A DNA stretch of 64,000 nt, taken from the NCBI GenBank assembly GCA_020638695.1, contig JACKIB010000023.1, positions 1-64,000 on the forward strand. The letters run 5' to 3'. Made by a program: the position numbers and the translations under genes. Every line of letters begins with the position of its first letter. The first letter of the stretch is position 1. Under the pieces are notes generated by a model, which worked only from the letters and a program-made list of their open reading frames with translations, was not told where the DNA came from and did no database searches. Source of the DNA: Planctomycetota bacterium. GTDB taxonomy: Bacteria > Planctomycetota > UBA1135 > UBA2386. This document shows, in pieces, positions 53,156 through 64,000 of the stretch.

Positions 53156-55321
53156 CTACTCGCGAGGCTTCAGGTGATCGTCGAAGTAGCGGGTCAGGAC
53201 TCGGTACAGGTGCGCGCGATGCAACCGGTCCAGGCTGTGCTTCTGCATCGGGTACGGCATGTAGTCGACAAGTACCCCCGCGGCCACGCACCGGTCGACG
53301 AACGCCAGGCTGTGCGACCACATCACCGTCTTGTCGTCGGTGCCATGGACCACCATGAGGCGACCACGGAGGCGCTTGGCGAGCGGCAGCAGCGAGGTGT
53401 TCGCATAGCCCTCCGGGTTCTCCTTCGGCGTGTCCATGTAGCGCTCGGTGTAGCCGGTCTCGTACTGCCGCCAGTCGATCACCGGGGCGCCAGCCACTCC
53501 ACAGGCGAACGTCTCCGGGGCGCGCAACATCAGGTTCGCTGTCATGAAACCGCCGAACGACCAACCGTGCACACCGATGCGCTTGGCGTCCACGTACGGG
53601 AGCTTCTGCAGGTGGCGGATTGCAGCCAGCTGATCTTCGACCTCGAGCTTGCCGAGTTGGCGGTGGACGGCCTGGGCGAACTCGATGCCGCGATTGTCCG
53701 TGCCGCGGTTGTCCAGCGCACACACGACGTAGCCGTGGGTCGCCATGAAGTGCGGCCACAGCTGCAGTCCGCCGAGCCATGTGTCGCGGACCATCTGGCT
53801 GTGGGGGCCGCCGTACACGTAGAGCAGCGCGGGGTACTTCTTGGCCGCAGCTGGATCGAGGCCGGGGGGCAGGATCAGGGTGCCGTGCAGCGTTGTTCCA
53901 TCGGCAGCGGGAACGGTGAACAGGCTCTGCTTCCCCAGCACGGGGAAGCGGTGCCCGATGCGCTTCACGTGGGACTTCTTGCCGGTCGCGACGTCGATGA
54001 TCTGGATCTGTCCGGGGGTTTCCAGGTTGGAGAACGAGTCGATCGCGTACTTCCCGTCCGGTGAGATGTCGCAGCTGTGCCAGCCGCGGTCGTCCGTCAG
54101 CTGTCGCATCGCCCCGTTCGCCACGTCGACCTGGAACAGGTGCATTTCGACCGGCCGCGTCCCGGAGGCCATCACAAAAGCGTGCTTGGCGCCTTCGTCG
54201 AAGGACCGGAACTCTGCGATGTCGAATGCGCCCTTGGTCAGTTGCTTTTGCAGCTGCCCCTCGGCGTCGTAGAGGTAGAGATGCTGGTAGCCGTCGCGTG
54301 GGGAGAACCACAGGAATCGACTGGTCTGGTCATTGAGGAAGATCGGACCGTGCTGCGGCTCGACCCACTGTGGATCGCTCTCGGTGAACAGCACTCCTTC
54401 GCTGCGCCCGAAGCTGCTGCCGAAGCGGACCATCTCCATCCGGTCCTGCGCCCGGTTGACCAGGGCCAGGTACAGGTACAACCCGGATGGCTCGAAGGTG
54501 GCGTTGGTCCAGTACTTGTCCTGCACCTCGCCGTGCGACAGGTAGTACGTCTTGCCGGTGGTGGTGTCGTGGATCCCGACCTGCACGTGTGAGTTGGGCC
54601 CGCCGGCCATCGGATAGCGCCCGTGGATCGCCTTCGGCGGCAGCGTGGTGTGGTCGGCGTACGGGTACGCCGCGATTCCGCGCAGGTCTTCGCGGAAGAA
54701 CGCCAAGTAGCGACCGCGCGGACCCCACCACAGGCCATCGTGGATCCCGAACTCCGAGCGGTGGGCGGCCGCGCCGTAGACGATGTCCGGCGAGCCGTCG
54801 GTGGTCAGCGCCTTGGCTGGGCCATTCCCGGCGGCGACGTGGAGCTGATGGTCCTTGACGAACGCCAGACGCTGGTCGTTGGCGCTCACCGCCAGGGGGG
54901 TGGCTCCTCGGGGGATGGTCAGCACGCGGGTGGCCGTCTTGGTCTCGATCTTGAAGTGGAAGACCCCCGAGGCGAGCTGCACCCGGACCGTGTCGGCGTC
55001 GCGGAACGACAGATTGCCGGGTAGACGTCGCGGGTCGCCGCCGGTCTCGCCGGCCTTCTGCAGGGCCGCATGCAACTCCACCGCGGTGAACAACACCGTG
55101 GGTTCGGATGGATCGCCGGCGGCGAACGACGTCACTCGGTCGCGCCTGCGCACCTCGATGCTGGCGACCCGCGCGGTGCCCGGAATCCACTGCCAGTCGG
55201 GTAGGAACTCGAACAGGGTCTGCGGCGCGCTCAGTTGCCGTAGGGTCAGCGTCTGGCGCTTCTGGCCGGGAGCGCCGATGGTGAGGGTGGCGAACAGGAC
55301 GGCGGTGAGGATGGTGCGCAT
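53156..55321 (-). CDS. Exported dipeptidyl-peptidase IV-like serine peptidase (S9)
   Basis: Predicted 721-aa peptidase. A signal peptide (residues 1-19) precedes an eight-bladed DPPIV-type propeller (about 40-470) and an alpha/beta hydrolase domain. The catalytic triad is Ser588 (GWSFGG), an Asp in HGTDD near 663, and His in QKHSL near 694. YVYGGPHSQMV near 525 forms the oxyanion region, and WGPRGRYLAFFRED near 205 resembles the substrate-recognition helix of the N-terminal domain. It likely removes dipeptides, often X-Pro, from exported peptides. It is divergent from the glycosyltransferase gene. Confidence 0.88.
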   Translation of the reverse strand: MRTILTAVLFATLTIGAPGQKRQTLTLRQLSAPQTLFEFLPDWQWIPGTARVASIEVRRRDRVTSFAAGDPSEPTVLFTAVELHAALQKAGETGGDPRRLPGNLSFRDADTVRVQLASGVFHFKIETKTATRVLTIPRGATPLAVSANDQRLAFVKDHQLHVAAGNGPAKALTTDGSPDIVYGAAAHRSEFGIHDGLWWGPRGRYLAFFREDLRGIAAYPYADHTTLPPKAIHGRYPMAGGPNSHVQVGIHDTTTGKTYYLSHGEVQDKYWTNATFEPSGLYLYLALVNRAQDRMEMVRFGSSFGRSEGVLFTESDPQWVEPQHGPIFLNDQTSRFLWFSPRDGYQHLYLYDAEGQLQKQLTKGAFDIAEFRSFDEGAKHAFVMASGTRPVEMHLFQVDVANGAMRQLTDDRGWHSCDISPDGKYAIDSFSNLETPGQIQIIDVATGKKSHVKRIGHRFPVLGKQSLFTVPAADGTTLHGTLILPPGLDPAAAKKYPALLYVYGGPHSQMVRDTWLGGLQLWPHFMATHGYVVCALDNRGTDNRGIEFAQAVHRQLGKLEVEDQLAAIRHLQKLPYVDAKRIGVHGWSFGGFMTANLMLRAPETFACGVAGAPVIDWRQYETGYTERYMDTPKENPEGYANTSLLPLAKRLRGRLMVVHGTDDKTVMWSHSLAFVDRCVAAGVLVDYMPYPMQKHSLDRLHRAHLYRVLTRYFDDHLKPRE

Positions 55322-55527
55322 CGTGGGCTCGTTCGGCGGAATGCGGGTCGAGTCGTCATACGGTCCGGGGCGACCGCCTGCGATGGCAAGTCCGAGTGCG
55401 ACTTTCCGTCCCGGAGATCGTTCGCCGGGGCGCGACGGTCCCGAGTCGAACGGGTCGGAAGCGGTGCGCACGCAGCAGGACTTGGTCGTGCTTCGCTGGT
55501 GCTGCGTGACCCGGCGCATCGCTGCGG

Positions 55528-55533
55528 TATGGT
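55528..55533 (+). promoter_or_regulatory. -10-like hexamer TATGGT before the glycosyltransferase gene
   Basis: Ends 7 nt before the ATG at 55541. An earlier in-frame ATG (55529) lies inside the hexamer, so the downstream ATG is the better start. Confidence 0.4.
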
Positions 55534-55540
55534 GCCGCCG

Positions 55541-56653
55541 ATGCAATCCGGTGGGCGGCACATCCTGCACGTGTTCCCGGGCTTCGACCCCGGAGGGACC
55601 CAGGTCCGCACCGTGCAGCTCATGGGGATGCTGCCCAGCGACGTGCGCCACTCGGTCGTGTCGATGGATGGCAGCTACCGTTCCTGCCAGCAGGCTCCTG
55701 CGGGCGTCCAGGTGGTGGCGCTGGAGCAACCGCCTCGGCTCGGGCTCCTGGCGATGGGGCGCTACATGCGCCGGGTTCTCGCGGAGCAGCGTCCCGACGC
55801 GGTGATGACCTACAACTGGGGCGCCATCGAGATGCTGCTCGGGGCGCGGGGCAGCGGGATTCCGCTGATCCACCACGAGGACGGCTTCGGGCCGGAAGAA
55901 GCGGATCGCCTGCTGCGGCGCCGCACTTGGATCCGTCGCTTGCTGCTGCGCCGCGCGGCCGCGGTGGCGGTGCCGTCGCGGGTCCTCGAGGAGATCGCGC
56001 TGACCCGTTGGCGTGTCCCGCGGGCGCGCGTCCACTACCTGCCCAACGGCGTGGACTTGCAGCGCTTCCACCCGGTGGAGCGGGATCCGGGGCGTCGGGT
56101 CGTGGTCGGGCACGTGGGGCACCTGAGGCCGGAGAAGAACCAAACTCTGCTGCTCACCGCGTTCGCGCAGGGGCCGGCACGGCGGGGTGCGCTCCTGCGC
56201 ATGGTCGGCGCCGGTGTGGAGGAGGATCGGTTGCGGCGGCTCGCCGCTGCGCTGGGTGTCGCCGACCAGGTGGACTTCGTGGGGCGGATTGCCGACACCG
56301 CGCCGGTGTACGCCGACATGGACTTGTTCGTCCTGTCCTCGGACACGGAGCAGATGCCGCTCACGGTGCTGGAAGCAATGGCTTCCGGGCTCCCCGTGGC
56401 GTCGACCGATGTCGGCGACGTGCGCAACATGGTCGCTCCGGTGGGGCGCCAGTGGATCACCCCGCGCCGCGACGCCGCGGCCCTGGCCGCGAGCCTCGAT
56501 GCGCTGGTCGCCGATCCTGGGCTCCGGGAGCGGATCGGTGCAGCCAACCGTGCCCACTGCAGCGAGGCGTACGACACCCACGCCTGCTATCGCGCGTGGA
56601 TCGAGTTCTACCTCGACACCCTTGGCTGGGTGCCATCGGCGAACGCAGTGTGA
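55541..56653 (+). CDS. Glycosyltransferase family 4
   Basis: Predicted 370-aa retaining glycosyltransferase. The N-terminal domain starts HILHVFPGFDPGGTQVR. The C-terminal domain has LPNGVDLQRFHP, VVVGHVGHLRPEKNQTLL and the nucleotide-sugar motif EQMPLTVLEAMASGLPV (E-x7-E), typical of GT4. The start at 55541 is favoured by the -10 position. Function is probably sugar transfer in exopolysaccharide or glycolipid synthesis. Confidence 0.88.
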   Translation: MQSGGRHILHVFPGFDPGGTQVRTVQLMGMLPSDVRHSVVSMDGSYRSCQQAPAGVQVVALEQPPRLGLLAMGRYMRRVLAEQRPDAVMTYNWGAIEMLLGARGSGIPLIHHEDGFGPEEADRLLRRRTWIRRLLLRRAAAVAVPSRVLEEIALTRWRVPRARVHYLPNGVDLQRFHPVERDPGRRVVVGHVGHLRPEKNQTLLLTAFAQGPARRGALLRMVGAGVEEDRLRRLAAALGVADQVDFVGRIADTAPVYADMDLFVLSSDTEQMPLTVLEAMASGLPVASTDVGDVRNMVAPVGRQWITPRRDAAALAASLDALVADPGLRERIGAANRAHCSEAYDTHACYRAWIEFYLDTLGWVPSANAV

Positions 56654-56666
56654 CGCGGCGGCGCGC

Positions 56667-57797
56667 TCAGAAGTCCCAGCCGACGCCGACTTCGAGGAAC
56701 AGCTGCGGCTGCAGCGTTCCGGAGTACGAACGTCCCGATACCGGCGCGATCCGGTTGCTACGGAAGTGGTAGTCGCCGAGTAGCGGGGTGCCGATCCGAC
56801 CGTACGCCGAGATGTTCTTGGTGAAGCGGTACTGCCCGCGCAACGACATCAACAGCTCTTGCACGTTCACGCGCCGGCTGGTGCCGTCCGGGGCACGGAT
56901 CGAGTACTCGGCGCCCTGCAGGTCGAAGCCGAAGTCGACCGACAGGTTCTCGTCGACGGTGTACTGCACCTTGGCGTAGCGTGGCAGCAGCACGTCGATT
57001 CGCCAAGTGTTGTCGATCACCCAGGCGCCGCCCGCAACCGGGTAGGCATCGAGGTCCCGGAACAACTTGGACACCTCGATACCGGCCTTCACGAACACGT
57101 TGTCCTGGTACTGCCAAGTGCCGACTGCCTGGCCGAAGAACTGCCAGTCGGCGTGGTTGAGCGTCCCGGAGAAATCGCTGTAGATGCCGGGGTCGAAGTC
57201 GACCTCGAGCAGCACCTTGCCGATGTCGGTCTCGAGGAAGTGGCCGAAGCCCAACGTGAGGCTTGTGCGGTACAGGCTCTCGTCGTGCGCACCTTGGTTG
57301 GGCGGGGTGTTGAACACGTACTTGCGGTGCTCGAACTGCGCTCCACCGTGCAGATACGTGTTCGGATCGACCACCCAGCGGTCGTGGGCGTTGACCTTGG
57401 CGTGCTGCAGGTCGAAGTCGCCGGTGCGGTTGTGCAGCTCGGCATTGCGCATGTCGAACAAGCTGCCTTGCACCTTCGGACGCCAGGGTTCATGACGCAG
57501 CATGAAGTCGCCATGGTTCTTGCTGAACAGTTCCTGCGGGGTGTACTGCGCCGGAGGCGCGCCGAAACCGGCACTGCGCCAGGACGTTCCGGCCGCGCCC
57601 GCGGTCGCTGGCGTCACCGCGCCCGAGCTCGTCGGATCCTCGGGTGTCCCAATCGAGGGTGGAGTATCGGTGCCCACCGCGGGCGTGCGGGCGATGGTGG
57701 CGTCGGGCGCGGGAATGCTGCAGGCGCCGAGCGCGAGCAAGCCGAGGCCAGCGAGGCCGAGACGATGTAGGCCGTGAACGGCCGCGCAGGTGTTCAT
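56667..57797 (-). CDS. Outer-membrane beta-barrel-like lipoprotein
   Basis: Predicted 376-aa exported protein. The ATG at 57797 has GGGAGGG (57803-57809) 5 nt upstream. A lipobox-like LALGACS near residue 26 would anchor it. A Thr/Pro linker (30-75) follows, then alternating amphipathic strands with a terminal aromatic (GVGWDF), typical of outer-membrane barrels such as DUF3187/DUF6268 proteins. It may report or permit passage of envelope components; no ligand is suggested. Confidence 0.68.
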   Translation of the reverse strand: MNTCAAVHGLHRLGLAGLGLLALGACSIPAPDATIARTPAVGTDTPPSIGTPEDPTSSGAVTPATAGAAGTSWRSAGFGAPPAQYTPQELFSKNHGDFMLRHEPWRPKVQGSLFDMRNAELHNRTGDFDLQHAKVNAHDRWVVDPNTYLHGGAQFEHRKYVFNTPPNQGAHDESLYRTSLTLGFGHFLETDIGKVLLEVDFDPGIYSDFSGTLNHADWQFFGQAVGTWQYQDNVFVKAGIEVSKLFRDLDAYPVAGGAWVIDNTWRIDVLLPRYAKVQYTVDENLSVDFGFDLQGAEYSIRAPDGTSRRVNVQELLMSLRGQYRFTKNISAYGRIGTPLLGDYHFRSNRIAPVSGRSYSGTLQPQLFLEVGVGWDF

Positions 57798-58039
57798 GCA
57801 ATCCCTCCCTGTTGGGACCAAGCGAAGCCGATACTCAAGCGCAACCGAGAGCGGGATTCAACGGCGTCCCAGGCGGTCGCGGAGCCGTGTACAGGCCGCT
57901 TTGGCCACTTTTGTCCACAGCTCTCCACACCGGGATTACGCGTTCGGCATCGGCGGTGCGGGGCGAGTGCCGAAGGGCAGTGGGTGCCCCGAAACCGCAG
58001 GGGGCGCGGGAGGTGCGCGGCGCAGACCCGCGCCGCGGA

Positions 58040-59206
58040 TCAGCGTTGGAAGATCGGCAGCAGCTGGGTGGGCACTTGCAGCACCACGCAAGCCACCGCG
58101 GTGGCGAACGTGTCGCCCGGCCCCACGTCGTTCTCCCAGCGTCCGTCATCGCGCTGCTGTGCCACCAAGTGCGTGCGAGTGCGCACGTAGTAGTCGCGGA
58201 ACGCGGTGCCCGGCAACAGACCGTCGCCGTGGAAGAGTGCTTGGCAGGCGTAGTAGTTGCCGTACCAGTAGAAGAAGTGCTGCGGCGAGTAGTCCTGCAC
58301 CGCGACCGCTTCCTCGGCCAAGAACCCCAGCGCCGGGCTCATCAATTCCTGCTCGTACACCCCGGCGGAGATCAGTGCCGTGAGCGCCGCCGCGTTGATC
58401 GAGAACTGGGTGTTCTTCTGGTAGGCGCCGCGGCCGTGGATCTTGTAGTAGAACAGCCCCTTGGCGCGGCCGCGCCGGGTCTGGCTGGCCCGCACGTAGG
58501 CGACCGCGCGTTCGATGGTACGCGGGGGAACGCGCAGCCCGATGTTGCGCGCGGCGCGCAACGCCTGCAGCTGGCACACCGTCACCGACAGGTCGGCATC
58601 GCGGCTGAACGGGTTGTAGCGCCACCCGCCGTGTTCGTTCTGACAGTCGACGATCAGGTGCACGGCGCGTTCCAACCCGGTGCGCACCCGGCGGTCGTGC
58701 TTCATGCCGCACACTTCGGCGAGAAACAGGGTCGCGAACGCGTGGCTGTACATCCGCGTGCCGCTATCGGTCATCAACCCGCTGTCGCCGAGGTGCGCCA
58801 ACAGGTAGTCGAGCGTCGCCGCCACTACCTTGCCGTGGCGGCCGCGGTCCGGTAGGTGACCTGCGCTCAAGAACGCCATCCCGGCGAGCGCCGTCACGCC
58901 GATGTGTCCGGCGCGCGCGGTGCGCTGGGTCTCCGCCGAGCGGAAGACCATGTAGTTGTTGCCACGCTTGTGGCCGACGTCACCGGTCCAGCAACCCTCC
59001 GCGCTCTGCGTCTTCGCCAGGAAGGTCAACCCGCGTTCCACGGCCCGTGCGGTCGCCGGTGTCCACAGGTCGGCGAGGCTCGGGGCGCCACGCCGCGCCA
59101 GCTGGTCGCCAACACGCCTGACAGCTGTGCCTTGCTGGCCACACGCGCTCGCGGCGAGGGCGGCCACGAGCAGTCCACGACAGAGGGTCCGGCCCAGGAC
59201 TGGCAT
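58040..59206 (-). CDS. Exported alpha/alpha-toroid protein (squalene cyclase/prenyltransferase-like repeats)
   Basis: Predicted 388-aa protein. A signal with lipobox-like AASAC (Cys22) is followed by a toroid of repeats with QNEHGGWRYNP, QTRRGRAKGLFYY and QRDDGRWENDVGPGDTFATA (QxxDGxW-like). HGDGLLPGTAFRDYY is near the C terminus. Planctomycetes carry many such secreted toroid proteins; a cyclase function needs catalytic Asp residues that are not evident (no DxDD). A -10-like TAACAT lies 6 nt before the start. Confidence 0.75.
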   Translation of the reverse strand: MPVLGRTLCRGLLVAALAASACGQQGTAVRRVGDQLARRGAPSLADLWTPATARAVERGLTFLAKTQSAEGCWTGDVGHKRGNNYMVFRSAETQRTARAGHIGVTALAGMAFLSAGHLPDRGRHGKVVAATLDYLLAHLGDSGLMTDSGTRMYSHAFATLFLAEVCGMKHDRRVRTGLERAVHLIVDCQNEHGGWRYNPFSRDADLSVTVCQLQALRAARNIGLRVPPRTIERAVAYVRASQTRRGRAKGLFYYKIHGRGAYQKNTQFSINAAALTALISAGVYEQELMSPALGFLAEEAVAVQDYSPQHFFYWYGNYYACQALFHGDGLLPGTAFRDYYVRTRTHLVAQQRDDGRWENDVGPGDTFATAVACVVLQVPTQLLPIFQR

Positions 59207-59212
59207 CGCCGC

Positions 59213-59218
59213 ATGTTA
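59213..59218 (-). promoter_or_regulatory. -10-like hexamer TAACAT before the toroid protein gene
   Basis: On the minus strand TAACAT is separated from the ATG at 59206 by 6 nt, so the transcript would be leaderless. Confidence 0.35.
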
Positions 59219-59278
59219 GCCTGGATCGCGGCGCTGCCGAGCCCGTGAGTGAAGTCCTGGCGGGTGGGTTTCGCGCAG

Positions 59279-59446
59279 CTAGGAGTCTGCGCCACAGAAT
59301 GACAACCCTTGAGATCCGCGCCTTCCAACACCCGTCACCACCCGAAAGCCTCGCCGAATCCACCAATTCGGCTGCGTTTTCGGCCGGCGACCTGCGCCGA
59401 AATCCCCGCACCTCCTGAGTCGCCCTTCTGTGGCGCAGACTCCTAG
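59279..59446. mobile_element. MITE-like element, family A (copy 3)
   Basis: 168 bp with CTAG at both ends and the same perfect inverted repeats as the other family A copies. The interior differs from the others at several bases, so it is an older copy. It abuts the family B element through a shared CTAG (59443-59446). Confidence 0.8.
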
Positions 59447-59611
59447 TGGGGTGTGTCCGAAGTTCGTTGCATAAGTCGTCGAGTCATGCGGTTCGCTCGC
59501 AAGGAGCTGCGACGACACGGCTTGTTGGTGGACAAGCTGAGGAGCTGCGACGCCGCGAGCGGGCCGTAGGGCCGGCGACTTATGTGACCAACTTCGGGCA
59601 CACCCCACTAG
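59443..59611. mobile_element. MITE-like element, family B
   Basis: CTAG at each end, then inverted repeats of about 33 bp: TGGGGTGTGTCCGAAGTT on the left and TGGGGTGTGCCCGAAGTT on the right, continuing to CATAAGTCG with a few mismatches. The interior has a repeated AGGAGCTGCGACG. No coding content. Only one copy is in the window. Confidence 0.75.
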
Positions 59612-59789
59612 CCCGGACCATTCATGAGCGGCGTCGCGAGATCGTGCCAGGTTGTTGCCGGCAAGGAGAACGGCAGGTTCTGCCCGGAGGCGGGGTGCAT
59701 CCCCGTCGAGGAGCAGGTCCTGACGTTCGACGAAGCCAGCAGCGACCTTGCGCGATCGCAGCAGCTCGGTCATGAATAGTCCGGGCTAG
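59608..59789. mobile_element. MITE-like element, family C
   Basis: CTAG at each end, then inverted repeats of about 50 bp starting CCCGGAC.ATTCATGA on both sides, roughly 75% identical to each other. It carries a short reading frame ending in ...QQLGHE, not a known family. Its CTAG is shared with family B on the left and family A on the right. Confidence 0.7.
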
Positions 59790-59953
59790 GAGTCTGCGCC
59801 ACAGAATGACAACCCATGAGATCCGCGCCTTCCAGCACCTGTCACCCCCCGAAATCCTCGCCGAATCCACCAATTCGGCTGTGTTTTCGGGCGGCGACCT
59901 GCGCCGAAATCCACGAACCTCCTGAGTCACCCTTCTGTGGCGCAGACTCCTAG
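59786..59953. mobile_element. MITE-like element, family A (copy 4)
   Basis: 168 bp, almost identical to the copy at 39678-39845, with CTAG ends and the same perfect inverted repeats. It closes the array A-B-C-A. Confidence 0.8.
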
Positions 59954-60145
59954 GCAGATGCGGGGGCTGGGGGGCGTGGGTGCGCGGAGGGTTGTGGTGA
60001 GAGCATGCCCGAGTCACAGCCTCACCGGCCGATGGCGACAACCCCGTGGGTGGATGCGCCGGCTAGGTCGGACTCGGCCGCCCTCCTCGACGCATCTTCA
60101 GGTGCAGGCACTGCCGAGGGCCGCGGCGAACGCCGCACATTCCCA
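59954..60145. other. Short stretch without a gene between element copies
   Basis: No open frame with family support and no inverted repeats. It separates the complete array from the truncated elements. Confidence 0.4.
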
Positions 60146-60277
60146 CCAGGAGTCCGCGCCACAGAATGACAATCCATGAGATCCGCGCCTTCCAGCACCC
60201 GTCATCCCGCGAAAGCCGCGCCGAGTCCACCGATTCGGCTGCGCTTTCGGGCGGCGACCTGCGCCGGAATCCACGGC
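60146..60277. repeat. Truncated family A element (left part)
   Basis: Starts CCAGGAGTCCGCGCCACAGAATGAC, a slightly mutated left end of family A, then the interior to about AATCCACG. The right inverted repeat is missing. Degenerate, older copy. Confidence 0.65.
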
Positions 60278-60381
60278 CTCGCCCGGACTGTTCATGAGCA
60301 GCGTCGCGAGATCGTGCAAGGTTGTCGCTGGCAAGGAGTACGGCAGGTTCTGTCCGGAGGCGGGGTGCATCCCCGGGCTAG
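60278..60381. repeat. Internally deleted family C element
   Basis: Begins with CTCG (from CTAG) and CCCGGACTGTTCATGA, continues as the left half of family C, and ends CGGGCTAG without a full right inverted repeat. The terminal CTAG supplies the stop codon (TAG on the minus strand) of the neighbouring lipoprotein gene. Confidence 0.65.
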
Positions 60382-61037
60382 AACACCCGCAGTGTGGAGC
60401 GACGACCCGCGCCGCGCAGCACTACGTTGCGGAACCTTCCGGTGTCGTCGAACGAGCCGAAGCCGATCAGTCCGACGCCCAACGTGCGGTCGGTCGCGGT
60501 CATCACCGGCATGGTCATGTCGTCGAAGTAGACCCGAATCTCACCTTCCGCCAGGCGTCGGGTCACCTTCACGCGGTGCCACTGCTGGCGCCCCCAGTCG
60601 ACCCCGGGTGTCGTGAAGCTGGCGCATCGGGTGCGCGGCGCGTCGAACACGCGGAACACGTTGTGGGCGTGCGGGTCGGCGCGGGATGCGAGGTGCACGT
60701 AGTAGAACCGAGTTCGGCTCTGCACGCCGAAGAACACGCACAGGTCGCGGTGGCCGTACTCGCGGCCGGTCTGCATCACGTCGAGTTCGAGCTCGAAGTC
60801 ACCGAACTCGAAGCCGTCGAGCAGCGCCATGCCGAGCGGCGCGCGCACCGGCGGCGAATAGTGGCTCGGTGCCCAGAGCTCCAGTTCGCCACCATCGTGC
60901 ACTCGCCACGCCGCGGGGTCGCTGAAGCGGAGCGCGGGCGCTAGTCGTGCGGCGGAGGTTGGCCACCGGAACTCCGCACCCCGGCAGGCGCCGAGCAGGA
61001 TCGTCGCGGCCAGCGCGGGCCACCCGGGTGCGCGCAC
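60378..61037 (-). CDS. Lipoprotein with a concanavalin/LamG- or DUF1080-like domain
   Basis: Predicted 219-aa exported protein, taking the GTG at 61037 as start because it places a lipobox (ATILLGAC) 15-18 residues in. The mature part is beta-rich, with DFELELDVMQTG near residue 80 and WHRVKVTRRLAEGEIRVYFDD near 155, resembling 3-keto-disaccharide hydrolase or LamG-like jelly rolls. Its stop codon is the CTAG of a family C remnant, so its C terminus may have been set by that insertion. Confidence 0.6.
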   Translation of the reverse strand: MRAPGWPALAATILLGACRGAEFRWPTSAARLAPALRFSDPAAWRVHDGGELELWAPSHYSPPVRAPLGMALLDGFEFGDFELELDVMQTGREYGHRDLCVFFGVQSRTRFYYVHLASRADPHAHNVFRVFDAPRTRCASFTTPGVDWGRQQWHRVKVTRRLAEGEIRVYFDDMTMPVMTATDRTLGVGLIGFGSFDDTGRFRNVVLRGAGRRSTLRVF

Positions 61038-61174
61038 GAGAAGCGATCTCGCTACCGAGTTGGCAGCGCATCCCCGCCGGGCTGAAGGGGTGTCCGAGTT
61101 CCCTCGGGGACGAGTCACGTGGTCGCTGTGCACAGGCCGGCGATTCCCGCGCCGCGCCGGCCCAGCACCGCGGC

Positions 61175-63868
<2,694 letters not shown>

Positions 63869-63875
63869 CGACCGC

Positions 63876-63883
63876 AGTATACT
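63876..63883. promoter_or_regulatory. Palindromic -10 element AGTATACT serving two divergent genes
   Basis: AGTATACT is a perfect 8-bp palindrome, so TATACT reads on both strands. The plus-strand copy ends 6 nt before the EVE gene's GTG (63890); the minus-strand copy ends 7 nt before aconitase's ATG (63868). One symmetric element may thus promote both genes, each with a leaderless message. Confidence 0.6.
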
Positions 63884-63889
63884 GACGTG

Positions 63890-64000
63890 GTGCTCAAGAT
63901 CCCGCGTGCCGGCCGCTACTGGCTGTTCAAGACCGAGCCGACGAGTTTCTCGTTCGACGATCTATGGCGTGCGCCGAAGCGGCGTACGCAGTGGGACGGG
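63890..64000 (+). CDS. EVE-domain protein (5' part only)
   Basis: The first 37 codons of a gene running off the window. [17 protein letters not shown] and TQWDG are the N-terminal hallmark of EVE (PUA-like) domains, which bind modified bases in nucleic acids. GTG at 63890, or an adjacent GTG at 63887, is the start. It is divergent from aconitase with under 25 bp between start codons. Confidence 0.82.
   Translation, partial: MLKIPRAGRYWLFKTEPTSFSFDDLWRAPKRRTQWDG

Noticed and set aside
59279..60041. Several minus-strand frames of 100-165 codons through the element array
   Set aside because: They read straight across inverted repeats of the MITE-like elements and reappear at each copy; best explained as translated repeat DNA.

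Overview
The window is about 64 kb of very GC-rich bacterial DNA. The protein content points to a planctomycete: many secreted proteins with Sec or lipoprotein signals, paired TMTC-like membrane proteins with TPR tails, an ECF-type sigma domain fused to a transmembrane segment, a P1-family peptidase lipoprotein, alpha/alpha-toroid lipoproteins, sugar isomerase and Gfo/Idh/MocA catabolic genes, and a small AT-hook protein. That placement rests on family content, not on a marker gene. Several genes have a -10-like hexamer only 6-8 nt before the start codon, suggesting leaderless or near-leaderless mRNAs.

Layout. 1-599: end of an inverted-repeat element, then no supported gene. 599-5690: a lipid head-group module (CDP-alcohol phosphatidyltransferase, CdsA-type cytidylyltransferase, PlsC-type acyltransferase) with a secreted protein and an MFS permease. 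5801-10265: an FGGY gluconokinase overlapping a LarA-type nickel-dependent racemase/epimerase gene, a 48-aa membrane protein and a nucleoside-type MFS transporter. 10320-19471: a membrane-anchored ClpB-like AAA+ protein, sugar isomerase, RAYT-type transposase, oxidoreductase, P1 peptidase and zinc alcohol dehydrogenase. 19755-33724: a secreted polyglycine-hydrolase-like serine hydrolase, metallophosphoesterase, D-Ala-D-Ala carboxypeptidase, two tandem TMTC-like genes overlapping peptidase E, and two secreted proteins. 33972-39615: a sensor kinase and NtrC-type regulator overlapping by 4 bp, then a textbook sigma-54 promoter and a sigma/carboxypeptidase-regulatory fusion protein. 39678-51897: a first intact inverted-repeat element, more secreted proteins (including a second polyglycine-hydrolase-like one), a pentapeptide-repeat protein, LspA, and a second two-component pair. 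52127-59206: AT-hook protein, tRNA-Pro with degenerate downstream repeats, S9 peptidase, glycosyltransferase, an outer-membrane-like protein and a toroid lipoprotein. 59279-60381: an array of inverted-repeat elements. 60378-64000: a lipoprotein, aconitase, and the start of an EVE-domain gene.

Three things stand out. First, a likely regulatory cascade: kinase to NtrC-type regulator to sigma-54 promoter to a membrane-tethered sigma factor. Second, three MITE-like families (A, B, C), all bounded by CTAG, joined end to end as A-B-C-A with a single CTAG at each junction, with relics elsewhere in the window. Third, six secreted proteins appear to share a C-terminal beta-rich module. A palindromic -10 element between aconitase and the EVE gene may fire in both directions.
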